A DNA stretch of 45,119 nt from an uncultured Negativicutes bacterium (GCA_947074185.1 CAMTOO010000006.1:1-45119), one strand, 5' to 3'. Counted from the first letter of the stretch, positions 24,216 through 33,882 are shown. The notes: generated by a model from the letters alone, not told the origin. Program-made: numbers and translations.

Positions 24216-25093
24216 TTGAAGGAAGAGTTTTAAAATCCTATAATGGGTACTATTACGTACAAGCTGAAGATAAAATTATTACCTGTAAAATTAAGGGGAA
24301 AATGAAACAAAATCGTTTCACCCTTTGTACGGGCGATAAAGTGCGTTTTGAAATGAGCTCTTTAGATGAAGGTATGATCACAGAAGTTCTTCCTCGTAAG
24401 AACTTAATTCATAGGCCAACCATCGCGAATATTGATTTATTGGCAGTAACATTGTCCGTTGTAAATCCTGATTTTAGTTATTTAATTATGGATAAACTTT
24501 TAACCATGGCAGCTTATGAAAATATTGATACAATAATTGTTATCACAAAAATTGATTTGGCTGATAACGTTAAGGCTGAAGAAATTAAAAAGCTTTACGA
24601 AAGTATAGGTTATGAAGTTTATTTAGTATCCCCTGTAACAGGAGAAGGAATTGAAGAACTAGTAGAACGAATGAAGGGCAAAGTAGTTGCTTTTGGTGGA
24701 CCAAGTGGGGTAGGTAAATCCACGACTTTAAATGCAATCCAGCCTGATAATATACGTGTTACTGGTGATGTTAGTGAAAAAATAGGTAGAGGTAAACATA
24801 CTACGCGCTATGCTGAACTAACACCATTTTATGATGGTTATTTAGCGGATACTCCTGGTTTTGGTAATGTTGGACTAGAGATGCTAGATGAAAAAAGGAT
24901 ATCAGAATGTTTTAGAGAATTTAAACTATACGAAAGTCAATGTAAATATAGTCCATGTACTCATATACATGAACCTATTTGCGGGGTTAGAGATGCACTA
25001 GAAACTGGTAAAATTGCCAAAAGCAGATATGACTCATATATCAGTATTTTAAAAGAAATAAAAGAAGAGAAAGAAAGGAATTATCGCAAATGA
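24212..25093 (+). CDS. rsgA: Ribosome small-subunit GTPase RsgA
   Basis: RsgA is a circularly permuted GTPase that checks late 30S maturation. The 293 residues have an N-terminal OB domain. The G-motifs come in permuted order: the TKID-type G4 (VITKIDLAD) precedes G1 ([10 protein letters not shown]), and G3 is DTPGFG. A C-terminal zinc motif ([16 protein letters not shown]) follows. The start is GTG, fixed by GAGGTG about 8 nt upstream and by overlap with the prkC stop. It overlaps rpe by 4 nt. Confidence 0.96.
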   Translation: MIEGRVLKSYNGYYYVQAEDKIITCKIKGKMKQNRFTLCTGDKVRFEMSSLDEGMITEVLPRKNLIHRPTIANIDLLAVTLSVVNPDFSYLIMDKLLTMAAYENIDTIIVITKIDLADNVKAEEIKKLYESIGYEVYLVSPVTGEGIEELVERMKGKVVAFGGPSGVGKSTTLNAIQPDNIRVTGDVSEKIGRGKHTTRYAELTPFYDGYLADTPGFGNVGLEMLDEKRISECFREFKLYESQCKYSPCTHIHEPICGVRDALETGKIAKSRYDSYISILKEIKEEKERNYRK

Positions 25094-25734
25094 TTAAAAT
25101 TGCTCCATCTATTTTATCTTCAGATTTTTCTTGCTTGGAAAGCGAAATTAAAAAAATTGAAAATGCAGGTGCAGACTGGGTTCATATTGATGTTATGGAT
25201 GGTAATTTTGTGCCTAATTTAACTTTTGGTGCTCCTGTAGTAAAGATGATTAGAAAAACAACTAAAATGTTTTTTGATTGTCATTTAATGGTTGAGCATC
25301 CAGAAACTTATATTGATGATTTTGTAGCTGCAGGAGCAGATATGATTGTTGTACATGTTGAAGCAACAAAACATTTGCATAGATGCATACAATATATAAA
25401 AAGTAAAGGTGTTAAAGCAGGGATTGCTTTAAATCCTGCAACATCTGTTACTACAGTTGAAAATATATTAGGTGATGTAGATTTAGTTTTAGTTATGAGC
25501 GTTAATCCAGGATTTGGTGGACAATCTTTTATCCCTAGTTCATTAGAAAAAATAAAAGCGTTACGTAAAATGATTGATACTAGAGGCTTGAATGTTGATT
25601 TACAAGTGGATGGTGGTATCAATGATGTAACAGCTAAAGAAGTAGTGGCAGCAGGCGCAAATGTTTTAGTTGCTGGATCTTATGTTTATGGTGCAGCAGA
25701 TACTACAGCAGCTATTGCTTCTCTAAAGGGTTAA
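25090..25734 (+). CDS. rpe: Ribulose-phosphate 3-epimerase
   Basis: Rpe interconverts ribulose 5-phosphate and xylulose 5-phosphate in the pentose phosphate pathway. At 214 residues it is a complete TIM barrel, with [43 protein letters not shown] and VDGGIN all present. The start overlaps the rsgA stop (ATGA). It closes the priA-rpe run. The substrate pool links it to transketolase and to the adjacent riboflavin genes, which use ribulose 5-phosphate. Confidence 0.97.
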   Translation: MIKIAPSILSSDFSCLESEIKKIENAGADWVHIDVMDGNFVPNLTFGAPVVKMIRKTTKMFFDCHLMVEHPETYIDDFVAAGADMIVVHVEATKHLHRCIQYIKSKGVKAGIALNPATSVTTVENILGDVDLVLVMSVNPGFGGQSFIPSSLEKIKALRKMIDTRGLNVDLQVDGGINDVTAKEVVAAGANVLVAGSYVYGAADTTAAIASLKG

Positions 25735-25738
25735 GCTA

Positions 25739-25767
25739 TTGCTAAGATCTTTAGTATATGTTAAAAT
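25739..25767 (+). promoter_or_regulatory. Promoter of the riboflavin operon
   Basis: TTGCTA (25739-25744), a 17-base spacer and TAAAAT (25762-25767) with an upstream TG (extended -10) place the start near 25774, about 20 bases before the FMN riboswitch. Confidence 0.6.
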
Positions 25768-25792
25768 TAGTTTATAAATTAATATTTAAGTA

Positions 25793-25902
25793 GTCTTTGG
25801 GGCAGGGTGTGATTCCCTACCGGCGGTTATAGTCCGCGAGCTTTTAGGAGCATGATTCGGTGTGATTCCGAAACCGACAGTATAGTCTGGATGAGAAAAG
25901 AC
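25793..25902 (+). ncRNA. FMN riboswitch (RFN element)
   Basis: The aptamer closes with GTCTTT (25793-25798) pairing with AAAGAC (25897-25902). It contains the conserved RFN segments GGGGCAGGGTG, CCCTACCGGCGGT, AGTCCGCGAGC, CCGACAGT and GGATGAGA. Binding of flavin mononucleotide should favour the terminator that follows and switch off the rib genes. Confidence 0.96.
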
Positions 25903-25928
25903 GCTATGGAATAGTATACGTATATATA

Positions 25929-25960
25929 ACCATAGGTGCCCAAAGGTACCTATGGTTTTT
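25929..25960 (+). terminator. Riboswitch-controlled terminator
   Basis: ACCATAGGT pairs with ACCTATGGT, extended by GCC/GGT across a 4-nt loop, and is followed by TTTTT. CTATGG at 25904-25909, directly after the aptamer, can instead pair with CCATAG at 25930-25935. This gives a plausible antiterminator. Confidence 0.85.
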
Positions 25961-25983
25961 ATTTATATGTAAGGAGATAGAAT

Positions 25984-27168
25984 ATGAAAGATTTTGATAA
26001 ACTTATTGCAGCTTTTGAAGAAGCTTTAGGCGAAGATGAAGATATAAATTTTTTAGATGAAACTTTAGATGTTGATGAAGTATATATGAAAATTGCTTTA
26101 GAACTTGCTGCTGAAGCTGAAGGGGAAACAAGTCCTAACCCAATGGTTGGATGTGTTATCACTGATGAAAAAGGCGAAATAGTCGCTGAAGGCTATCATC
26201 ATAAAGCAGGGGGCCCTCATGCAGAGGTAAATGCTTTAGAGGCGCTTAGAAAAAGTAAGGCAAAAGGTCATACTGCCTATGTAACTTTAGAACCATGTTC
26301 TCATGTAGGAAAAACAGGGCCTTGTGCAGATGCACTAATTAATGCTGGTATAAAAAGAGTAGTTATTGCTATAGTCGACCCTAATCCAATGGTTTCAGGA
26401 CAAGGTATCGCAAGATTAGAGACTGCAGGTATTGAAGTGAAAATTGGAGTTTGTGAAAAAGAAGCTCGAAAATTGAATGAGAAGTTTCTACATTTTATAA
26501 CAACAAAAACACCTTTTATTAGCTTGAAATATGCAATGACTTTGGACGGGAAAATTGCTACTGCAACTCATGATTCAAAGTATATAACTAGTGAAGATGC
26601 TCGTCGTTATTCTCATAAGTTGCGCAAAACACACGATGGAATTTTAGTTGGAATAAATACCATTATTGAAGATGATTCTGAATTAACAACTAGAATGGTA
26701 AAAGGGGACAATCCTGTGCGTATTGTTCTAGATTCCAATTGTAGAATTCCTTTTACTGCAAAAGTATTACAAGGAGGAGCGCCAACTCTTATTGTAGTTG
26801 GACCTAATGCAAATGCTGATAAGTTAGCAATGCTACAAAAATTACCCGAAGTTGAAGTAATGATAGCGGAAGTAAATGAACTTGGAAGAATAGATTTAAA
26901 TAACTTGCTTGTAGAATTAGGTGCACGTAATATTACATCTGTTTTAGTAGAAGGTGGTAGCGCAATTCACGGAGCGTTTTTAGATGCTAATTTAGGTAAT
27001 AGAGTATATGCTTTTATAGCTCCAAAACTTATTGGTGGCGACAAAGCATTATCTCCAATTGGTGGAAATGGTATCAGTTTAATGGATGATTGCATAGATG
27101 TTGATGATTTTGAAATAGAAACACTTGGAAAAGATATTCTCTTAACAGGTGTTCTTGAAAGGAAGTGA
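25984..27168 (+). CDS. ribD: Bifunctional riboflavin deaminase/reductase RibD
   Basis: RibD performs the second and third steps of riboflavin synthesis from GTP. The deaminase domain has zinc ligands in GGPHAEVNAL and PCSHVGKTGPC. The reductase domain begins near residue 180 (FISLKYAMTLDGKIATATHDS) and ends with VLVEGGSAIHGAFL. The protein is 394 residues because the usual start (DEVYMKIALELA) is preceded by about 30 acidic residues rich in Asp and Glu. AAGGAG at 25971-25976, 7 nt before the ATG, supports this longer start. It is the first gene after the FMN riboswitch. Confidence 0.96.
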   Translation: MKDFDKLIAAFEEALGEDEDINFLDETLDVDEVYMKIALELAAEAEGETSPNPMVGCVITDEKGEIVAEGYHHKAGGPHAEVNALEALRKSKAKGHTAYVTLEPCSHVGKTGPCADALINAGIKRVVIAIVDPNPMVSGQGIARLETAGIEVKIGVCEKEARKLNEKFLHFITTKTPFISLKYAMTLDGKIATATHDSKYITSEDARRYSHKLRKTHDGILVGINTIIEDDSELTTRMVKGDNPVRIVLDSNCRIPFTAKVLQGGAPTLIVVGPNANADKLAMLQKLPEVEVMIAEVNELGRIDLNNLLVELGARNITSVLVEGGSAIHGAFLDANLGNRVYAFIAPKLIGGDKALSPIGGNGISLMDDCIDVDDFEIETLGKDILLTGVLERK

Positions 27169-27172
27169 GTAG

Positions 27173-27862
27173 ATGTTTACTGGTTTGATTGCAGAACTTG
27201 GTTCTGTAGTACAGTTAACGGAAGATGCTACGACTTGTAAGTTGACGATTAAAGCTAAAAAAGTTTTAGAGAACTTGCGTATAGGTGATAGTATTGCTGT
27301 TAACGGAGCGTGTTTGACCGTGGTAGAATTTTCTTCTGATCGTTTTACAGCGGATGTTATGCCAGAAACAGTTAGAAAAACAAATATTAATTCTTTTCAA
27401 TCTGGTTCGCCAGTAAATTTAGAACGCACTGTGCGCCCTATAGATGGATTGGATGGACATATTGTTACTGGGCATGTAGAAGGTTTAGGAATAATAAATA
27501 GTATTGTTTCTGAAGGAAATGCGAAGGTGTATACGATTTCCTTAGAACCTCAACTAGCAAAATATGTTGTAAAAAAGGGTTCTATAGCAATAGATGGTAT
27601 TAGCTTAACGGTAGTGGAAGCATCAGAAAATAGTTTTTCTGTATCTCTTATTCCTCATACGGCCGCAGTTACCACACTAGGGTTTAAAGATGTTGGTGAT
27701 GTAGTTAATTTAGAAACTGATATATTAGCTAAGTATGTTGAGAAGATGTTATTTTCTTCTAACGATAATCAAGATTTGAAAAAGATATTAACCACATTAA
27801 AAAAAGAAGAATCTAATCCTGAACTAAGTAAAGAAACTTTAGCAGAAAACGGATTTTTCTAA
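27173..27862 (+). CDS. ribE: Riboflavin synthase alpha subunit
   Basis: RibE dismutates two lumazine molecules into riboflavin and the RibH substrate. The 229 residues form two lumazine-binding repeats. The first starts [12 protein letters not shown] with [14 protein letters not shown]; the second holds [17 protein letters not shown] and SLIPHT. About 30 extra C-terminal residues rich in Lys and Glu follow the second repeat. It lies 4 bases after ribD. Confidence 0.96.
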   Translation: MFTGLIAELGSVVQLTEDATTCKLTIKAKKVLENLRIGDSIAVNGACLTVVEFSSDRFTADVMPETVRKTNINSFQSGSPVNLERTVRPIDGLDGHIVTGHVEGLGIINSIVSEGNAKVYTISLEPQLAKYVVKKGSIAIDGISLTVVEASENSFSVSLIPHTAAVTTLGFKDVGDVVNLETDILAKYVEKMLFSSNDNQDLKKILTTLKKEESNPELSKETLAENGFF

Positions 27863-27872
27863 GGAGGTCCAA

Positions 27873-29081
27873 ATGGAAAATTTTAAGTTTAACACAGTAG
27901 AAGAAGCAATCGCAGCTATTAAAGCTGGGAAAATGGTGCTTGTAACTGATGACGAAGACAGAGAAAATGAAGGCGATTTAATAATGGCCGCAGAATTATG
28001 TACACCTGAAGCTATTAATTTTATGGCCAAGGAAGCTAGAGGCTTGATTTGCATGCCAGCTTCTGGTGAAATAATGGATAGACTAGAGTTTGGTGCAATG
28101 GTTGAGCATAATACTGACAACCATGAAACAGCTTTTTCTGTATCCATTGATCACATTGATACAACAACTGGGATTTCGGCACATGAACGTGCTTTAACTA
28201 TGCAAAAGTGTGCAGATGAAAATGCTGTGGCAGCAGATTTTAGAAGACCAGGCCATGTTTTTCCATTACGTGCTCGTGAAGGCGGAGTATTGGTAAGAAT
28301 TGGACATACAGAAGCTACTACAGATTTATGTAAATTAGCAGGATTAAAGCCAATTGGTATTTGTGTTGAGATTATGAGTGAAGATGGTCACATGGCACGC
28401 AAAGATGATTTGATAAAATTTGCCAAAGCTCATGATTTAGTATTTATAACAGTTGCCGATTTAGTTGCTTATCGCAAGAAACATGAAAAAATGATTCATA
28501 GGGCAGCAGAAGCTGCAATGCCAACGAAGTATGGTGATTTTAGAATTATCGCTTACGAAAACGACTTAGACAGTTTATGCCATGTTGCATTAGTTAAAGG
28601 TGATGTAGTAGGCAAAAAAGATGTTCTAGTAAGAGTACATTCAGAATGTTTAACAGGTGATGCGTTTGGCTCTTTACGTTGTGATTGTGGTGATCAATTA
28701 GCAACTGCAATGAAGATGATTGAAAAAGAAGGTTGTGGGGTAGTAGTTTATATGCGTCAAGAAGGTCGTGGAATTGGGCTAGCTAATAAAATTAGAGCAT
28801 ATGAATTGCAAGACCAAGGCTTTGATACTGTTGAAGCAAATGTTAAATTAGGGTTTGCTCCGGATTTACGTGATTATGGTTTAGGTGCTCAAATTATTGC
28901 AGATTTAGGACTTTCTAGCATTAGAATTATAACTAATAACCCAGCAAAACGCGTAGGTCTATCTGGTTATGGTATAACAATTACTGATAGAGTTCCTATT
29001 GTTATCGAAACAAATTGCTTTAACGAGCATTATATGGATACAAAAGAAGAAAAAATGGGTCATGAATTACACGAAAAATAA
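27873..29081 (+). CDS. ribBA: Bifunctional DHBP synthase / GTP cyclohydrolase II
   Basis: This fusion makes both riboflavin precursors: 3,4-dihydroxybutanone phosphate from ribulose 5-phosphate, and the pyrimidine from GTP. The RibB half (about 1-200) has [12 protein letters not shown] and EARGLICMP. The RibA half (about 205-402) has the zinc-binding [18 protein letters not shown] and RQEGRGIGL. The 402 residues are the full fusion length. AGGAGG precedes the ATG, 10 bases after ribE. Confidence 0.97.
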   Translation: MENFKFNTVEEAIAAIKAGKMVLVTDDEDRENEGDLIMAAELCTPEAINFMAKEARGLICMPASGEIMDRLEFGAMVEHNTDNHETAFSVSIDHIDTTTGISAHERALTMQKCADENAVAADFRRPGHVFPLRAREGGVLVRIGHTEATTDLCKLAGLKPIGICVEIMSEDGHMARKDDLIKFAKAHDLVFITVADLVAYRKKHEKMIHRAAEAAMPTKYGDFRIIAYENDLDSLCHVALVKGDVVGKKDVLVRVHSECLTGDAFGSLRCDCGDQLATAMKMIEKEGCGVVVYMRQEGRGIGLANKIRAYELQDQGFDTVEANVKLGFAPDLRDYGLGAQIIADLGLSSIRIITNNPAKRVGLSGYGITITDRVPIVIETNCFNEHYMDTKEEKMGHELHEK

Positions 29082-29106
29082 ATTTTAAAATAAAGGAGAT
29101 ATTATT

Positions 29107-29568
29107 ATGAAAACATTAGAAGGAAAATTAACCGCAAAAGGTATGAAAACAGCAATTGTTGTAGCACGTTTCAACGAATTTATCACAAGTAAACTTTTAT
29201 CAGGTGCAGTAGATTGTCTAGAACGTCATGAAGCAAAAAGCGATGACATTACAGTTGTTTGGGTACCTGGTGCTTTCGAAATTCCGCTTGCAGCGCAAAA
29301 GCTTGCTGCTTCTAAAAAATTTGATGCGGTAATTTGTTTAGGTGCTGTTATTCGTGGATCTACACCACACTTTGATTATGTATGTTCTGAAGTAGCTAAA
29401 GGTATAGGTCACGTTACATTAGATACTGGAGTTCCTGTAGCATTTGGTGTATTAACTACAGAAAACATTCAACAAGCTGTTGAAAGAGCTGGTACTAAAG
29501 CAGGTAATAAAGGTGTTGATGCAGCAATGACTGCAATCGAAATGACTAACCTTTTGAAAAATCTATAA
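29107..29568 (+). CDS. ribH: 6,7-dimethyl-8-ribityllumazine synthase
   Basis: RibH condenses the RibA/D- and RibB-derived precursors to lumazine and usually forms an icosahedral shell. At 153 residues it carries [40 protein letters not shown] with the catalytic His, and [12 protein letters not shown]. It is the last gene of the FMN-controlled operon ribD-ribE-ribBA-ribH. Confidence 0.97.
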   Translation: MKTLEGKLTAKGMKTAIVVARFNEFITSKLLSGAVDCLERHEAKSDDITVVWVPGAFEIPLAAQKLAASKKFDAVICLGAVIRGSTPHFDYVCSEVAKGIGHVTLDTGVPVAFGVLTTENIQQAVERAGTKAGNKGVDAAMTAIEMTNLLKNL

Positions 29569-29582
29569 TCGTAGAGGTTAAT

Positions 29583-30437
29583 ATGAAACAAGATATTTTA
29601 ACTAAAGGCACAGTAGAAGGCGTAAGAATTTACGCTTTAGATACAACTAACTTAGTTCGTGAAGCTTGTGAAAAGCATAAAACATCTCATTTAGCTTCCG
29701 CCGCTTTAGGCCGTGCTATGACAGGAGCTTTATTACTTGCTGCAACAATGAAAGACGCAGAAAGAATAGGACTACGTTTTAAGGGCGATGGTCCTATTGA
29801 AGAGGTTGTGGCGGATGCAGAAGGAGATTCTGTACGCGGATACGTAGGTAATCCTGATGTGTTTTTATCGTTGAACGAGGGTAAGCTTGATGTTGGTGGT
29901 GCAATTGGCAGAGGGACAATAACTGTTACTCGTTATTTAAAAAATGCAAATCCATTTACTGGTTACTGTGACTTGGTTGATGGTGAAATAGCAAATGATA
30001 TAACTAATTATTTGTATACTTCAGAACAAACACCTTCATCAGTTGCTTTAGGAGTGTTAGTTAATAAAGATGGTGTGGTAGAAGTTGCAGGTGGATATTT
30101 TATACAAGCCTTACCTGGTTGTGATGAAGCCGTATTAGAAGCTTTAGATCACAATGTTCGTATGACTCCATATGTATCTCAATTATTAGAATTAGGCTAT
30201 ACGCCAGAAAAAATTATTCAAATTTTAGGTAAAGGTCTAGATGTAAATATTTTAGAATCTTATCCTGTTAAATTTAAATGTCGTTGTAGTAGAGATGCAG
30301 TTCTAAAAACGTTGTTAACATTGTCAGATGCTGATATTGAAAGCTTGGGAGAAGATGATGAAACAGAAGTTCATTGTCATTTTTGTAATGAAAGATATAT
30401 TTTTACAAAAGAAGAAATTTTAAATTTGCGCAAATAA
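29583..30437 (+). CDS. hslO: Redox-regulated chaperone Hsp33
   Basis: HslO is a cytoplasmic holdase switched on by oxidation of its zinc-bound cysteines. The 284 residues have the N-terminal substrate domain (LGRAMTGALLLAATMK, LRFKGDGPIEEVVADAEG) and the C-terminal zinc site CxC at KCRC with a paired CxxC at CHFC. It is 14 bases after ribH and could be co-transcribed, although the link with riboflavin may be incidental. Confidence 0.96.
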   Translation: MKQDILTKGTVEGVRIYALDTTNLVREACEKHKTSHLASAALGRAMTGALLLAATMKDAERIGLRFKGDGPIEEVVADAEGDSVRGYVGNPDVFLSLNEGKLDVGGAIGRGTITVTRYLKNANPFTGYCDLVDGEIANDITNYLYTSEQTPSSVALGVLVNKDGVVEVAGGYFIQALPGCDEAVLEALDHNVRMTPYVSQLLELGYTPEKIIQILGKGLDVNILESYPVKFKCRCSRDAVLKTLLTLSDADIESLGEDDETEVHCHFCNERYIFTKEEILNLRK

Positions 30438-30441
30438 ATAT

Positions 30442-30470
30442 TTGACAAAACGAACAGTTGTTTGTATAAT
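30442..30470 (+). promoter_or_regulatory. Consensus recA promoter with LexA box in the spacer
   Basis: TTGACA (30442-30447), 17 bases and TATAAT (30465-30470) are a perfect promoter. The spacer contains CGAACAGTTGTTTG (30451-30464), one base off the Bacillota LexA/DinR consensus CGAACNNNNGTTCG. Bound LexA would cover the polymerase site, so recA-recX should be SOS-induced. Confidence 0.88.
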
Positions 30471-30515
30471 GATTACAGGATAGTTCGACAACATATTTAT
30501 TTAGGAGGGTTTAAG

Positions 30516-31571
30516 ATGTCTAATAGTGATAAATTACGTGCATTAGATACCGCGTTAAAACAAATTGAAAAAGATTTTGGTAAAGGCTCCATCATGAAAC
30601 TTGGTGAAGTTAGTAGTAAGATGAACATAGAAACAATTCCAACAGGTGCATTATCTTTAGATATAGCTTTAGGAGTTGGTGGTGTTCCAAGAGGACGTGT
30701 AATTGAAATTTATGGTCCTGAATCATCTGGTAAAACTACAGTTGCTTTACATATGATTGCTGAAACACAAAAAATGGGTGGATATGCAGCATTTATTGAT
30801 GCTGAACATGCTCTTGATCCAGAATACGCTCGTCGTTTGGGTGTAGATGTTGATAATCTTTTAATTTCTCAACCTGACAATGGTGAACAAGCATTAGAAA
30901 TTGCAGATGCACTTGTTCGAAGTGGTGCAATTGATATGATCGTTATTGACTCTGTAGCAGCACTTGTTCCAAGAGCTGAAATTGAAGGTGAAATGGGTGA
31001 TACTCATGTTGGTTTGCAAGCTCGTTTAATGAGTCAAGCATTGCGTAAACTAACAGGTATTATTTCTAAATCAAAATGTTCTACTATTTTCATTAACCAA
31101 ATTCGTGAAAAAGTAGGCGTTATGTTTGGTAACCCGGAAACTACAACTGGTGGTCGTGCTCTTAAGTTTTATTCTACAATTCGTTTGGAAGTACGCAGAA
31201 TAGAAACTTTGAAAAATGGCAACGAAATGATTGGCAGTAGAACGAGAGTTAAAGTTGTTAAAAATAAAATCGCTCCACCTTTCAAACAAGCAGAGTTTGA
31301 TATTATGTATGGAGAAGGAATTTCTCACGAAGGCTGCTTAGTTGATATTGGTTCTGATTTAGAAGTAATAAATAAAAGCGGTGCTTGGTATTCTTATGGT
31401 GATAATCGTATAGGCCAAGGTAAAGAAAAAGTAAAAGAATTCTTAAGAGATAATCCAGCAATGGCACAAGAAATTGAAAGCAAAATTCGTAAATTAACAG
31501 TTGATAAGTTAGCTGCAGATATTACAGAAGGAAGCGATAACATTGTGGAAACAGAAGAAAAAGAATCTTAA
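30516..31571 (+). CDS. recA: Recombinase RecA
   Basis: RecA forms filaments on single-stranded DNA for strand exchange and triggers LexA cleavage. The frame is open back to 30462, inside the promoter, but GGAGGG at 30504-30509 places the start at ATG 30516 ([14 protein letters not shown]). The 351-residue product has Walker [10 protein letters not shown] at 67-75, Walker B ([10 protein letters not shown]), [10 protein letters not shown] with L2-loop [20 protein letters not shown], and an acidic C-terminal tail. A LexA box lies in its promoter, and recX overlaps its end. Confidence 0.98.
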   Translation: MSNSDKLRALDTALKQIEKDFGKGSIMKLGEVSSKMNIETIPTGALSLDIALGVGGVPRGRVIEIYGPESSGKTTVALHMIAETQKMGGYAAFIDAEHALDPEYARRLGVDVDNLLISQPDNGEQALEIADALVRSGAIDMIVIDSVAALVPRAEIEGEMGDTHVGLQARLMSQALRKLTGIISKSKCSTIFINQIREKVGVMFGNPETTTGGRALKFYSTIRLEVRRIETLKNGNEMIGSRTRVKVVKNKIAPPFKQAEFDIMYGEGISHEGCLVDIGSDLEVINKSGAWYSYGDNRIGQGKEKVKEFLRDNPAMAQEIESKIRKLTVDKLAADITEGSDNIVETEEKES

Positions 31572-32040
31572 TACTAGTGACGAGGTTTATAATCATGCTT
31601 TAAATTTAATTTCGTATCGTGATTATGGCGAAAAAGAATTAAGTAAAAAGCTTGAATTATTAGGAGCTTCTTCTGAAAATGTAAAAATTGCTGTGGCTAA
31701 GCTTAAAGAGTATAATTTCATTGATGACAAGAAATATGCCCAAAAGGTTTTTAATAGCTGGCGCAACAAAAAAAATTACGGAGCTATGCATTTAAAAGTC
31801 GAGTTGCAAAAAAAACAAGTAGCAGAAACATATCATAGTTATATTATGAGTCTTTTATCTGAAGAAGAAGAGTTTGAAAGAGCGCTAAACGCTTTCAAAA
31901 CTACTCAAAAACGAAAAGATGGAAAATATAATTGTACTACTGAAAAAGGAGTAGCAGCTTTGGTAAGATTTTTAACTGCTCGTGGTTTTACATCGAACAT
32001 AATCAGAAAAACTCTTGAAATTGCTAAACAAATAATATAA
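31543..32040 (+). CDS. recX: Regulatory protein RecX
   Basis: RecX binds RecA filaments and limits their activity. The frame begins at TTG 31543, inside the recA 3' end (29-base overlap), with a weak AAGGAAG upstream. No ATG, GTG or other TTG lies between it and the conserved domain, so this start is taken by elimination. The 165 residues show the helical repeats of the family: [33 protein letters not shown], and [12 protein letters not shown] at the end. Overlap with recA implies coupled, low-level synthesis. Confidence 0.9.
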   Translation: MWKQKKKNLNTSDEVYNHALNLISYRDYGEKELSKKLELLGASSENVKIAVAKLKEYNFIDDKKYAQKVFNSWRNKKNYGAMHLKVELQKKQVAETYHSYIMSLLSEEEEFERALNAFKTTQKRKDGKYNCTTEKGVAALVRFLTARGFTSNIIRKTLEIAKQII

Positions 32041-32089
32041 TAATTAATTTTCAATAAGAGGATATGTAGTAAGAAAAAATAGTCCTTAC

Positions 32090-32118
32090 TTGACTTTTTG
32101 ACTACTTTTATTTAAAAT
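32090..32118 (+). promoter_or_regulatory. Promoter upstream of rny
   Basis: TTGACT (32090-32095), a 17-base spacer and TAAAAT (32113-32118) form a strong sigma-A-type promoter. It lies before, not after, the hairpin at 32163-32192, so transcripts starting near 32125 would run into that hairpin. Confidence 0.65.
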
Positions 32119-32162
32119 ATTAGTATCCAATCGTGTAAATAATTATTGAAACTTTTTTTCAC

Positions 32163-32192
32163 GAGGCGACAATTTTTTGTTGCCTCATTTTT
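32163..32192 (+). terminator. Terminator-like hairpin in the recX-rny interval
   Basis: GAGGCGACAA pairs with TTGTTGCCTC (one G-U pair) across a TTTT loop and is followed by ATTTTTA. It may end recA-recX transcripts or act as an attenuator of the rny transcript that starts about 40 bases upstream. TCGTG (32131-32135) can pair with CACGA (32160-32164) and would compete with its base. Confidence 0.7.
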
Positions 32193-32241
32193 ATGACAAA
32201 AATCTATTAAAAACAACTAAATAACGAGGAGGTGAAATAGT

Positions 32242-33777
32242 ATTTTAGAACTTATAGCAACAGCAGTAGGCGCAATTGTTGTAGGCGGGGGAGCTGGATA
32301 TTTAATTCGTAAAAATGTTGCAGAAGGAAAACTTGCAAACGCAGAAGAAAAATCTATCCGTATTGTTAAAGAAGCCGAACAAGTAGCCGAAGCTAAGAAA
32401 AAAGAAACTTTGCTTGAAGCAAAAGAAGAGATACATCGATTACGTTCTGAAGTAGAACGAGAAAATAAAGAACGTCGTAGTGATATTCAACGTCAAGAAA
32501 GACGCTTAGTACAAAAAGAAGAAAATCTTGATAAAAAGCTCGAAGCTTTTGAAAAGAAAGACGAGCATCTTGCTTTAAGAGAAACTAAATTGAATGCAGC
32601 TCAAGAAAAAGTAGATGCATTATATCAAAGACAATTAGTAGAACTTGAAAGACTTTCAGGACTTAGTTCTGAAGACGCAAAAAAAGAACTTTTAAATGTA
32701 GTTGAAAATGACATTAAGCATGAAACTGCAATGTTAATAAAAGATTTAGAACAACAAGCTAAAGACGAAGCGGATAAAAACGCAAGAGAAATCATTTCCC
32801 TTGCTATCCAACGTTGTGCTGCAGATCATGTAGCTGAAACTACTGTTTCAGTTGTGGCATTACCTAATGATGAGATGAAAGGTCGCATCATCGGTAGAGA
32901 AGGACGTAATATTCGCACTTTAGAAACCCTTACAGGGATTGATTTAATTATTGATGATACCCCGGAAGCAGTTATTATTTCCGGTTTTGATCCTGTACGT
33001 CGCGAAATCGCTCGTACTGCTTTAGAAAAACTTATTAATGATGGGCGTATTCATCCAGCTCGTATTGAAGAGATGGTAGAAAAAGCTCAAAAAGAAGTTG
33101 ATTTACGTATTAAAGAAGCAGGTGAACAAGCTACATTCACTGTAGGTGTTCATGGCTTACACCCTGAACTTATCAAATTACTTGGCAGATTAAAATATCG
33201 TACAAGTTATGGTCAAAATGTACTTAAGCATTCTATTGAGGTAGCTCAATTAGCTGGTATCATGGCAGCTGAACTTGGTGTTGATGTTAATCTTGCTAAA
33301 CGTGCAGGTTTATTACATGATATAGGTAAGGCAATTGACCATGAAATGGAAGGATCTCATGTAGATCTTGGTATGGAAGTTGCAAAAAAATTCCGCGAAT
33401 CTGATTTAGTAATTAACGCAATTGGTGCTCATCATGGTGATGTAGAACCAAAATGTGTTGAATCAGTTTTAGTAGCTGCTAGTGATGCTGTATCTGCAGC
33501 ACGACCTGGTGCTCGTCGCGAAACATTAGAAAGTTACTTGAAACGTTTAACTCGATTGGAAGAAATATCCGAATCTTTTGAAGGTGTTGAAAAGTGTTTT
33601 GCTGTTCAAGCTGGTAGAGAAATTCGTATAATGGTTAAACCTGATGTTATAAATGATAGTGAAGCTATTTTGTTAGCTCGCGATATTTCCAAAAAGATTG
33701 AAGAAGAAATGGAATATCCTGGTCAAATAAAAGTAATTATCATTCGTGAAACTCGTGCAGTAGATTATGCTAAATAA
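32242..33777 (+). CDS. rny: Ribonuclease Y, apparently starting at ATT
   Basis: RNase Y is the membrane-anchored endonuclease that starts mRNA decay in many Bacillota. The product is 511 residues, the family length. An N-terminal membrane segment (about 1-22, [20 protein letters not shown]) is followed by the conserved YLIRKN, a long charged coiled coil (to about 190), a KH domain ([19 protein letters not shown]), and an HD domain with LLHDIGK. The first canonical start codon in frame is a TTG at 32410, which would remove 56 conserved residues. An in-frame TGA at 32233-32235 bounds the start on the other side. Perfect AGGAGG at 32227-32232 lies 9 nt before ATT (32242), the only reasonable initiator. 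A promoter and a terminator-like hairpin lie in the leader. Confidence 0.9.
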   Translation: MLELIATAVGAIVVGGGAGYLIRKNVAEGKLANAEEKSIRIVKEAEQVAEAKKKETLLEAKEEIHRLRSEVERENKERRSDIQRQERRLVQKEENLDKKLEAFEKKDEHLALRETKLNAAQEKVDALYQRQLVELERLSGLSSEDAKKELLNVVENDIKHETAMLIKDLEQQAKDEADKNAREIISLAIQRCAADHVAETTVSVVALPNDEMKGRIIGREGRNIRTLETLTGIDLIIDDTPEAVIISGFDPVRREIARTALEKLINDGRIHPARIEEMVEKAQKEVDLRIKEAGEQATFTVGVHGLHPELIKLLGRLKYRTSYGQNVLKHSIEVAQLAGIMAAELGVDVNLAKRAGLLHDIGKAIDHEMEGSHVDLGMEVAKKFRESDLVINAIGAHHGDVEPKCVESVLVAASDAVSAARPGARRETLESYLKRLTRLEEISESFEGVEKCFAVQAGREIRIMVKPDVINDSEAILLARDISKKIEEEMEYPGQIKVIIIRETRAVDYAK

Positions 33778-33803
33778 TTTATTGTCATATTATTAATAAA
33801 ATA

Positions 33804-33842
33804 AACCGTTCTAATATCATTAGATATTGGAACGGTTTTTTA
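33804..33842 (+). terminator. Terminator after rny
   Basis: A 15-bp stem (AACCGTTCTAATATC at 33804-33818 with the complement at 33823-33837, one G-U pair) has a 4-nt loop followed by TTTTT. Confidence 0.9.
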
Positions 33843-33852
33843 TATGTATTCG

Positions 33853-33882
33853 TTTACTAAGAACGGTTATTTATGGTATAAT
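33853..33882 (+). promoter_or_regulatory. Promoter of the zinc-ribbon protein gene
   Basis: TTTACT (33853-33858), an 18-base spacer and TATAAT (33877-33882) preceded by TG plus one base form an extended -10 promoter directly after the rny terminator. Confidence 0.6.

Noticed and set aside
30462-30515. 18-residue extension of RecA
   Set aside because: It begins inside the recA promoter. ATG 30516 has a perfect ribosome binding site and the conserved N-terminus.
32410-33777. RNase Y starting at TTG 32410
   Set aside because: It would delete the membrane anchor and conserved coiled-coil start, which are clearly encoded upstream in the same frame.
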